Assembly (NCBI GenBank): GCA_964036195.1
Contig: OZ038454.1
Coordinates: 27,328,315 to 27,392,314 of the forward strand
DNA from: Sphaerolaimus hirsutus
Taxonomy: Eukaryota > Nematoda > Chromadorea > Monhysterida > Sphaerolaimidae
Length of the DNA stretch: 64,000 nucleotides
Direction: 5' to 3'
Shown here: piece by piece, positions 45,945 through 57,900 of the stretch
Position numbering within the stretch: position 1 is the stretch's first letter
Layout of the letters: each line of letters starts with the position of its first letter
The notes under the pieces: generated by a model
Seen by the model: only the letters and a program-made list of their open reading frames with translations
Told to the model about the DNA's origin: nothing
Database searches by the model: none
Made by a program: the position numbers and the translations under genes

Positions 45945-48900
45945 GCGAGTTGGGATTTGTTGTCTGGTTTATCATTTACCCGGGTCGCTCAGCCCTGCGG
46001 GTATTTCGAGTGGGGCTTTATTCGAGTGAATACGTTTTTTTTGCCTTTTTGTGATAGTGAGTGCATAGCCACGCGAACATGCATGCATGCCATGCATTAC
46101 GAACTAAGACACAAGTAATTTTGGATGCATACCTTGTGGTCCGCCGAGTAGAAGTTCAGAAAAAATATAAATAGAAAGGCCCTACGCAGACTAGTTGACA
46201 GTGACACCGGGTGTCAACTGAACCCACAGGTTTCGATTAACATTTTATGGTTGATGGGTCGCGATTCGCGAAACGATGTTCAAATGCACATAACAACATT
46301 ACCAATTACTTTTCGACATCACCGCATGTATTCACTTGGCAATCGTCCAGCGACCAGTCAACTAATACCTGAATTGACATGTAATGGAAACCAGTTGACA
46401 TCCAGTTGACATCAAACGCCAAGCTCCCCCAACACCCCGAACCCAAATAATCCCCGCAGACATCAGCGTACTGCGGGGCGGACTTCGACCGGTCGATCTG
46501 CTGGCCGCGCACGCTGGCGCCGGGCAGCGCGATGCGCGAGTGCCCCTTCGTGTTCTGCTCCGACTGCGACATCCCCCTCGCCGGCCGCATGGCCACCAGG
46601 TGCCGCTCACGCACCCTGTGAAATGCCACGGACAGTGTCAAGTGTCATGTAAAGTGTGAAAGGTCATGGAAAATGTCAAGTGTGATGTAAAGTGTGACAG
46701 GTCATGGAAAATGTCAAGTGTCATGCAAAGTGTGAATGGTCATGGAAAATGACATGTCTCATGCAAAGTGTGAAAGGTCATGGAAAATGTCAAGTGTGAT
46801 GCAAAGTAACAAAGGTCGTGTAAAATGCTCCGGAAAATGGCAAACGAACGTTTGCCATTTTCCATCACCTTTGACATTTCGCATGACACTTGACATGTTT
46901 CCAGGGCATTTTACAGGGTGCGAGAGTGGCCCCCAGACTGTGCCACGCGAACGGCACATGGCAGCCCAGGGCGGATTATGACGCGTGCAGACGGGTCGTG
47001 TTCACCAGACCGGAGTGCATTGAAAGTCTTTGCCATAGGGTGAGGCAGGTTTTTGGGAGGTTACTGATGAACATCTCCGCAATGAACATCCCCACCCAGG
47101 TATGAATAATCATCCTACAGTGCGAGATGTTCATTACCTCTCGTGTATTATGGACATCTTCAATGTACCGATGAACATCCCCATGTGTATTCAGTGCATG
47201 CGGTTCTAGATCTAAGCAGACAATGCGGATTATGTGGTGCAAATTGATAAGTGAGCACAAGCAGTATTTTACTGTCAATCAAAAAACCATTTGTCTTTTG
47301 CTTTGATGTCACTGGATGCTTGAAATTGACGCCTGTTGCATGCATGTGCCGTGCATTCCACAAAAAGCGCCACAGATGGAGGATTAATTAAGCATTGAAC
47401 TTTGACCATGGCCGACATATTTATGTTACAACAGACGCACAAGTGACGTAAGATGTTCATCGGTACATTAGCTTTTGTATGCTCATCAGGTGTTCAGAAT
47501 TATTTACTGATGATCATCCACTATGTATGAATGATCATCTCAATTGGATGTTCATCGGTAAAGGTGTTCATTGCGGAGATGTTCATCGAAGGTTTTTTGG
47601 TTTGGTGGGATTTTGGTTCCTATTTCGGGTTTTGGAAGCTTTCAAAGTGACCCCAACTGTTTTGAAACTACCGGACTGTGGCAAATAATTTTTGACTTAG
47701 GCTTTCCCCCCCACTACTCTGTTTGACTACTACCTAATATTTACATGTTTATTTACATAGGTACCACCGTCCACCTATTTACCCGCGGTATTCCTTTTAG
47801 GTTTAGCTAATGTTGGAACAACGAATGCCTGTCCTGTTATCGCGGCTCTTTACCTATTACCATATTTCTTCTAATAGAAGGACGCCGTTCTTTTTTTTCG
47901 TCAACTTTTTACCCGCTCTTCCATTGGATTAGAAGAAATACGGTATTTTAAAACAAAGAATTTTTGCCAATGGGTCAATCGTGTGCAGTGTCCCGAGCGA
48001 GAAATCGTCATGTACACGACTTTGTCTTTGTCGGCCGTGTCGCTCGTGCTGCTCATAGTGGCGCTCATCGTTTTCAACGTTTTCAAGTTTGTTGCATTTT
48101 TTTTTTAAATCATTTTGTCGGTTTCGAGCGGACGAGACGTTTCCTTTGATAGGATTTTTACTACCGGAGCGACGTTGGCTCAGTTCACGCGTTTGCAACC
48201 AAAAAAAATGTGTGAAAACCCACGCACGCGAGGGTGCGCTCGCATCGCGGGGGCGGAGCCACGCAGAGTACCGCCTTAACTCCTCCCCCTTTTTCACCGC
48301 AGAAGCATCCAGTGCCGGCGGCTGTCCATCCACAAGCACCTGGCGGCTGCCTTCGGTCTGCGCGCGCTGGTGCCAGTTGCGCACAGTGAGAAGTGACAAG
48401 TAAAATGGCAAATGCCAAGTGAATTGAGAAGGAAATTAAGTGGCAAAAGCGAGGGGAAATGGCAAGTAAATTGGCAAAAGCGAGGTAAAAATATAAATAA
48501 AGAGTGATTTTCCTTCGCTTTTGCCAATTTCCTTCTCAATTCACTTGACACTTCTCACTTCTCATTTCACTTCGCATTTACCATTTTACTTCTCACTTCT
48601 CAACTTGCGGAACTGGCCCCTGGTCACCACCGTGTACACCGGCTGCCAGGCATATTATGTCTTCTTCAATTGCACCGAGCGCAAAAATAGAGTCGATTTG
48701 GTTTGTGACAGAATATTTTGTGTTTTTGTAGAGTTTTTTGGCGAGCGTTTTGTGTGGAAATTTTAGTGATGGAATGGTGCCAATTTTGAGGCTCACATCA
48801 TACCATTTGCAGTTTCATTTTTTAACTGTGGTTATGCTGTAAATACACTCTAATCCTGCAAATCTGATTTTGGCGCCTCCGAACCGGAATTTTGAGTTTT

Positions 48901-51900
48901 ATCTGTGCGCCACTCTTCCGCTAAAAATAATTTCAGACAATTTTCATCTAGAACGACCGTCATTTGATAAATTTCTAGAAAAGGTCATGGTGAAACCACA
49001 ACAAAACTTGCTTGCCTACACCGATCAAAAGAAAGCGACCATGTGCCAATCCCGGGCCCTGTAAAATGTCAAATGTCATGCAAAGTGTCAAAAGTCATGG
49101 AAAATGCCCTGCAAAATGGCAACTCGGTTGCCATTTTGCAGGGCATTTTCCATGACTTTTGACACTTTGCATGACATTTGACATTTTACAGGGCACTTTA
49201 CAGGATCTGGGACTGCCCCATGGCATTGATTCAATTCAAATTCTCTCAACTTTCAAACCTCAAAATCACCACTCAAAATGCCTAGGACGTGCACTGCAAG
49301 GGACTTTTGTTCCTGATCTTCTACTCGCAAGCGTGCAGCATCCTGTGGATGTCCGTCGAGGGCTTCTACCTGGTCAGCAGGTTCACCATTTTCGCCATGC
49401 GAAACACCGAGGGCCCCCTGCATGTTTACGTGCTCTTTGGATGGGGTGAGTGTGTATTTATGTGCCCTATATGCTCGCTTAAGTGCCCGGGGGAGTTATT
49501 TTTGTTACACTTTTTAGACAGGGGAAGGGGAATTATTCTAAGGGGGGGGGGGTAATTCGATGGGAGGGGTTGTTTTTCCTACCGTATAAGTGGGGTTAAA
49601 TTAGTTCTAAAAATAACAAGTCGGAATATAAATTGCATAAAAAGCAGTAAAAGCAGTAAAATCAATGCTAGTGAGCACCAACAGCTGAATTTTAACTTAA
49701 ATGAAATAGAATACATAAAGCATTTTTCGTACATGTGATTTTGTGTACATAATTCCAACGCATCAAAGACGAGGTAGTTATTGTTAATTTTATGGTGATG
49801 AGGTGAGGATAAATTTTCCCTCGCTTGGCTAACAGGGGGGAGTATTCAAGGGGGTGTTTCGAGGGGGGACTTATTAGAGGATACATGGTAGTTGGTGTGT
49901 TCCCTGTTCTTGTGCAGCTGTGCAACATAAATAGGTTGTAACTTTGGTGAGCATATTGGCAAAAAAGTGCATTCACAATGATGCATCCACGACAATATCT
50001 CATGGATGTCCACCGTGCATGTGCAAGATGTCCACTGAGCACAGATGTCCACCGCGCATGTTTAAATGTCCACAGCTGCTGGGTGGTTTATTAGAAGATT
50101 TTTACTCAAAATGACTTTCACCTATACTCATAAAACGTCAAAAAAATTCCAGTCCTTCCCTTCGTGGTAACGGTGGTCTGGGCGGCGCTGCACGAATTTT
50201 TCTCCGACACGAAATATTGCTGGATGCCATTTGTCGGAAGTCATTTCATGTGGATTTGGACCGCTCTCTTGGGATTGGCCTTGGTGGTGGGTATTTTTAT
50301 TTTTTTTATTTTTCTGTGAGAAAATTTTTTTGTAGTTGCGTTGGAATAGAGAGAGAATTTTAAGTTGGAAAAAGTTGAATATAATTGAAAAAATGGATTT
50401 TTTTGGTTTTTTAACTTTTCACAGCATATGTGCCTTAACCCGAGATTGTTGTTCTTCGTTGTGATACCTGGCGATACTTTGCACTCGTACTTATTTATGT
50501 CACACGTTGGAAGCGTGCCAATGCTAATTGAATCATGCGATTTTTGTACAAAAGATGTAACGGATAACATTAGGTACAACAGGAATGAATTTTTCGACTT
50601 TCTATCAACATTGAGTGCTTCATTGCGTCAAGTATCGTTGGCACGCTTCCAGCGTAAACCACGCGTGCAAGGTCACTTTAAGTATGCATTTATAAAATGC
50701 GACAAATCGCTAATAAAATAAAATCGTAAAAACATTCCGAATACCTGAAGCCATACTTCCTTTTTCAGCTGAACTTCGTGTTTCTCGTCGTCATACTGTT
50801 CATCATAATACGTAAACTGGGTGCCGAAAACACCATGGAATCAAAACGCATATGGTACGTACGCATGCTTTTCAATAATACAGGGTGCAGCAATTAAGAC
50901 CAATGCATCCGATTTTGAATAACTTGACACTGGGTCGCCGGATAAAAGTAAAATTTTTGGTGAACATTAACAACTAAATAGGAAAGCTTTACACAAAATA
51001 TGGCTGAGATAGGTTCACTTTGTCACAAGTTATTCATGCAAATGCATAATAGTCACTTTACAACCACCTTGTGATAGGGTTCAAATGTGATCGACATTTT
51101 GGGACCGGGATAGGGATCGGGATTGGTTTTTTCAGTTTTTTTCTCTTTTTATTTTCGCAGCGGCGTGCCTAAATGCGTGCGCGCGCGTCACAAATCCGCC
51201 TTACCGGTAAGGAAATCAGCAGACGCTTGCGTAATTGGTTGTAAAGGAAGATGGCCGCAAAGCAACGATTATTGGTGTTTGCTTGAATAACTCTTGAACC
51301 AGTAAAGCGATCGCAGCCAGATTTTGTGGAAAGCTTTCCTATTTAGTTGTAAATGTTCACCAAAAATTTGATTTTCATCCGGCGACCCAGTGTCAAGTTA
51401 TGCAAGATCAAAAAGGGTTGGTCTAAATTGCCGCACTCTGTATTTCACCCCACAAAAATACATTCCTTCACAGTTAAAAAACCATTACAGGAGAATGGTG
51501 AAAGCCACCCTACTTTTGGTGCCATTACTAGGAGTTTCCAATATCCCACTTTTCTATGAACCTAAAGATGCCTCGGCTGAGTACCACTTGATAAGCAGCA
51601 TTTTGCAGTATTCACAGGTGCGCTTTGTTTGCTTCAGTGCGTTCTGTTATGTTTTCTTGTTTCATTACTAAGAATATTTTAGTAAGACTTTGAATAACCC
51701 CACGATGTAATCGCTCTACGGCCCACACACACTTGTTTTCAACGGAAATTTTGAACACTCATTGCCGCTGTACACACTAGTTTACCAACGGTAAACTAAG
51801 TATTTGGTAAACTCATTTTTTAGCTTCTGAGCGCATCTGAGTTTACCGGAATGTGTTATTTTTTATCTCCTTCAACTGTAGTTGACGAACAGCTCATTCC

Positions 51901-54900
51901 GGTAAACTCAGATGCGCTCAGAAGCTGACAAATCAGTTTACCAAATGCTGAGTTTACCGTTAGTAAACTAGTGTGTGCTGCGCCATTATGTCATGGGTAA
52001 TACTCTTTTGAATAGATTTGAGTTTACTGTGCATCATAGATGTCCATCATCGCATTGCAGTTAACCCAAATGCGTTCAAGTGGGCGGCAGGTAAAAAATG
52101 TTGATGAAAAAATGAAAAGGTGCTCTTCTATTTGAAGGAATACTGTAGTATAAAATTATAACCAGTAAAACAGAACCCCCAGAAGTTTGTTCATTACTAT
52201 ACATATGGTACAGTGGTACAGACTGAGGCCTAGTACACATCTAAACCAATTACACGCCTAAACCCACCACCCATCTAATTCTACCCATCACCAACGATGG
52301 GTAAGTTCTCCACAAAAAAACACTTTCTGTGTTTTGAGTTTTTCAAAAATGAATACCTTTGTTTTGAGTTTTTTTATCGAAAAAAACTTGAGTAACTCTG
52401 TTTTTATTTCTGTGTTTTTTGTTAAAACTCGAGTTTTTTGAGTTTTTTTTCTAAAAAACTCAAGTTTTTGTCGAAAAAACTCGAGTTTTCCCCAAAAAAA
52501 TTCTGATTTACAGCATTTTGATGTGGAAACAGTGGTTTTCTTAAAAACATTGGTTTTGCACATGTTTTAACCCCACATAACATATGTGTATTCATTCAAG
52601 TGTTGAAAAAGTCCATAAAAATGTCCTCAATGAGGACATCCACCCACATCGCAACACCAGCATCAACAAAATGCTCACAAACAACAATTTACGCAGTACT
52701 CCAAAATTCTTCAATGGATGTGCACTGTATGGAAGACTACAGAATTGATTTGAACTACAATTATATTTAAACATGTCCACCAGTTGTTGTGCATGCCATC
52801 TTTAATTTATTTTTTGTTCCATCATAAAATATGAATACATTATGTACATATTGACATGCTATACATACATATCTTATCTTGTTTAGTTTAACTGAATTCA
52901 TGTGCATTCTGAAAATGTGTTCAACCACTACGCTGAAAAAACTCAAAAACTCAAAAAACTTTTCTGTGTTTCCGCGTTTCTGTGTTTCTGTGTTCTCCAA
53001 AAAACTCATTTGAGTTTTGAGTTTTTCAAAATTTGTGAGTTTCCGTGTTTCTGTGTAAAACAAAAACACAGAAACTCAATGAGTTTCTGTGTTCAATTTC
53101 TGTGTTTTTTCCATCGTTGCCCATCACACATCTAAACCCATTACACTATCATCCAACCAAATTCGGGCGCGCTGACGATGGAAACAATGCATGCTGTAAG
53201 CGCCGCTGCATAATGAGCCATGTTCGATTGAATGGTAGTCGTTTATCGGTCCAACATGTAGATAATTGCTGTTTATCCGCAAACTCTGTCTAGATGTGTA
53301 ATGGGTTTAGATGTGTACCGGCACAGGGCCGTGGCTTGGTAATGAAAACTTGCAACGCGCAGGGTATCTTCATTGCAATTCTCTACTGTTTCTGCAATGC
53401 CGAAATTCAGCAAGCATTCAGCAGACAACTTCACCAATCAAATGTCTACCAGTCATTTTGGTGAGTTTTTTAAAATAGTTTTTTAGACTGCCTAATATAT
53501 ATTTAAATATTCATCACTCCCCAACAGAATAGATCTATTTAAATATAAAAATTTTTTTGCTCCCCCGTGTTGTTATGGCTGGGTTATTTTTATGCACTGG
53601 AAGTTGGTATTTTAACTTTTGTTGTTATGATTGAAACAAAATTGTAATTTGGGTTGATGTTACGTAAATTGTAAATAGATAGACTCGGCGCTTTCGAATG
53701 GGGATTTGTGCTTTGTATGGTATGGTGAATATGTGTATGATATATACCGTATTTCCTCGACTTAACTCCCTTGAATACCCCCACGACCATAGCGGATTTT
53801 GGGGTTAGCATTTTAGGGGGGGGGGGGTCAGCCGGTCAGCACGCGTTAATAACTCGGGAACCGCTTGGCGAAAAATGTTGAAATTTGGATATGTTATGGT
53901 TTCAGGTCGGGGCTAATATCAAGTCCGACGATTTTTTTCTACGACCCCCCAGACCGGAGATAGGGGGGGTCTATAAAAACACTGTAATTTGCGTTTTTTT
54001 GGGTGTCGCCAAGAACATGCAAACTTTGAACATCAATAGCTCGGTCGGTTCCCGAGTTATTAACGCGTGCTGACCGGCTGACCCCCCCCCCTAAAATGCT
54101 AACCCCAAAATCCGCTATGCCCACGACCCCACCTCGAAATAACCTCATGTCTGAGCAAGCTGAAGAAAAATTAACCCCCACCTCGAAATACTCCCCGTCT
54201 GGAATAATATTAATCAGGCATGAAATGTACATGGTGTATTGCCAACACACACACACTAGTTTACCAACATGAAATGCTCGACCATTTTGGTAAACTGTTT
54301 TGACAAAACAGTACGAAACACCATACAAATCTGTACCGTGTTTACCAAAATGGTCGAGCATTTCATGTTGGTAAACTAGTGTGTGTGGGCCCATTAATTG
54401 CTGCAAAATTGCATCGCAGTTACACATAGACTAGTTTGCGAAGATATTCATATATATTAGGGTATGTCCAAATATATCCTGTTTTGTTTCATTTAATACC
54501 ACTTTTCAGTATGTAAAATTACTTATGATCTGGCACGAAAATTTCCGACGAAATAATAAACTGCCCTTTTCGAAAAAGCCACACTCGAATTAAATCAACC
54601 CCCCCCCAAAAAAAAAAAAATTGCCGGCGACATAATAAACCCACTGGGGGTATTTTGAGCAAATTCTGTATTCTGCAGATTCACACGGTGTAGCGATTTT
54701 CTCATACCGTATTACCTCGAATTATCCCCCCCCCTTGAATTAACCCCCCCTCGAAATACCCCCCTAAATTTCGGCTGAGGAAATAATAAACCCCCCCCCT
54801 CGAAATACCCCCCCTAAGATTGACTGTAACGTGAACGTACATGACAAATACCGCAGTTTGTGATATGTACTATGCAGAACACACGTTAAAACTGATGATT

Positions 54901-57900
54901 AAGTGACGTTAGGGAAGGGTTTTTGTGTATATACAGTAATAGGTATATGTCTATAAACACATATAAATCTATGTGATTGTTCGATTTTTCTACGCCTGCG
55001 TATGGTGAATTTCCGAAAATTTCTGGCGAAATAATAGACCCCCCCCTCGAATAAACCCCCCCTCGAATTATCCCCCCCTCAAATTTTGCTGGCGAAAAAA
55101 TAAACCCCCTGGGGGTATTTCGAGGTAATACGGTATATTCTCGATTTCACTGTTACCGTCTTACCTCCAATAGGGAGTATTCCTGCTCACTTTTTTCTGC
55201 ACCTAATATTTTATCTACTGTTGCACCTAATAAGAGGCTACCTCTTGTTACAGGGATGCACACTTTTTTTGGCAACATTCTGCCATTTTTGCACCCATTC
55301 AACAAACGGCACAATTCATGTTTTTATTGAATGTGTCAAAATGGTGAAACAGACCTAAAATATGGATTAACCAGATACATTAAGCAAATGAGCCAACTAA
55401 AATTGCTTACTTGTTAAAAACCCACTGAAAGTATTCCAAACGCATTTCAAACGCAACATTGCATCTTAATGGCGATTTTTGACCACCGTTTTTACGCGCT
55501 TCTGGCAGCTGGCACGCTGCCAGCTGTGCCCTTATTTGAGGTATACCTCTTATTGAAATTATTTTGCCTGTTTTTTATTTAGTCACGTTCAAATTGCCGA
55601 AATGGCACCTCTCATTAGAGGTTACATATTATTGGAGCATACACTTCTTATTGGAGATAATACGGTAATTTAGCCCAAAATGTGTGACGCCATTTGACTT
55701 AATATCAAGTCTAGCAATTGAATATTTTATAGCATAGCAACTGCCTAAAATTTTTGAAGTTTTTACCTACAAAATTTAAATCAATATTGAGAAATTATCA
55801 CACCATGTAAATACGGTAGTATTTATCTGCATTTAGGGCTCGGGTTTTAGCATGTTTAGTATGAATTTGGGATATGGTGAATGAAATGTTTGTAAAGTGG
55901 AACGTTTGATGCGTAAATATCAAGCTATTTTACCATATATTCTTGAATTGATATGCATGTATCTTACCAGGTGCCGGTTCCGCAAGTGGAAAAGTTAAAA
56001 GTTAAAACTTAAGAGTTGAGTAAAATGATAAATGATAAGTTAAGAGTAAAGTTAATAGTTAAGAGTTGAGTAAAATCATTTGTCGTTTTACTCAACTCTT
56101 AACTCTTAACTTTACTCATAACTTGTCATTTGTCATTTTACTCAACTCTTAAATTTTAACTCTTAACTTTTCCCTTGCGGAACTGGCCCCAGTTACCACC
56201 CCCTCAAATTTTGTAAATCTCCTATGTGAAGTATATAGTATATATTATCAGCGCCTACTGATAATTTTATATCGTGGATTGGTTTATCAATATCATGCAG
56301 TAAAAAGGCTACATTTTTTACCGAACTTGTATTTACATGTGGATTTTGTGTAAAAAGTAAAATAGTGTCCATGGTCATTGGTGGGGTGTTTTATTCAAGA
56401 ATATTAATTAGTAACCAACTAGCGCTGCACTCGAGTGGGTGGCCTTAATGCCTTTGCTAAATTTTCTACCATGTATACTGCAGTTATTTTACACCGTGCA
56501 CACGTGGTTCTCTTTGGAGGCATGCCAACGATATTCAACGCATGTGATTTTCACAAAAAAAATGAAAAAATTCAATGCCGTTATAACGTTATACCTTAAC
56601 ATATTCACAACAATGATTTTTTAAATATCTTTATACAAAAATCGCATACTGAAAACATCGTTGGCACGCTTCCAATGTGAGACATAAATCAGTGCGAGTG
56701 CAGAGTATCAAGTTCGCCGAGTATACACTCATATCAATCCACTGTCTGTTGTGAGTAGATAATTATCTGCCGTATTTTTGCCGCATTTGCCAGTTTCACA
56801 ATCGTTTTAGTGCAAAAATGCAACATTATTCAAATCTGTTTCATTTGATGTTTAATTATGATGTTATCGTAGAATAAAATTTAGCATTTTTCCTGAATAA
56901 AATTTAGCATTTTTCCTGAATAAAATTTAGCATTTAGCATAACTAACGATGGCAAACAATCGGAAACAAAAACTATTTAAATTTTCAAATTTTTTCCTAA
57001 GATGAATTATTGAATTGCGATTTTTTCCAATAGTAGTTTCTGAATTTTCAAATATTTTGTTATACTTTCTGAATTTTCACATTTTTTCACTAGAGTATTG
57101 CCGTTTAAAGGCTGCTTTACATCTTACTGATTTGGCGGCTTCCATGCTTTTGCCGCTTTGCAAACTTTTCACGTTTTTGTATTTCTGCCAGGGACGTATC
57201 CAGGATTTTTGAGGGGGGGGGCTGCTTGTTTACGGAGCTCCGCGAACGGGGGGGCTCAGCCCCCCCTAAAATTTTACCTACAGAATGCCGGAATGGCGCC
57301 AGTGCGCCATGGCGCAGGCGCCTTTACTTGGCGCCATTGGCGTTGGCGCTGGCGCCATGAAACGCTGTATATGTATGCAAATGTACATACCGTATTACCT
57401 CGAATTATCCCCCCCCCCCCCTTGAATTAACCCCCCCCCTCGAATTAACCCCCCCTCAAAATGGGCTGGGGAAATAATAAACCCCCCCCCTCGAAATACC
57501 CTCCCTCCGGAATGATGTACATCATGTATCCAATGTACATGATGTATTTATTACTACTAATTTGCATTGCAACTACACTTATACGCTCGTTTGCGTACAG
57601 ATGTACATCATTAGCCCCAATATAACCTATTTTCTCTCGTTTATTACCGTTTTTGTGTATGAAAAAGCGTATTCTCTACTATGATATTCACGAAAATTTC
57701 TGACGAAATAATAAACCCCCCCTCGAATAAACCCCCCCCCCTCGAATTAACCCCCCCTCAAATTTTGCTGGCGAAATAATAAACCCCCATGGGGGTATTT
57801 CGAGGTAATACGGTATAAATGCAGCGAAAAATCATGCCGTTGAATGTATTTAAGATGTTCTGCGGCTACAGGGCACAATAAGGTGATAATACTGCTTACG

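Noticed and set aside
46306..46641. Minus-strand frames opposite receptor exon 2
   Set aside because: Shadow of the GC-rich exon; no family features.
48619..48652. A GT-TG non-canonical intron ending exactly at the CWG border (48622)
   Set aside because: An in-frame AG is 27 nt further on and gives a TM2-ECL1 length closer to what I recall for the family; kept only as an alternative.
51616..51640. A third CWG-derived intron at CAG|GTGCGC after exon 10
   Set aside because: The bases after GTGC do not follow the family tip and the intron's 3' end (CGCGCAG) is not an inverse tip.
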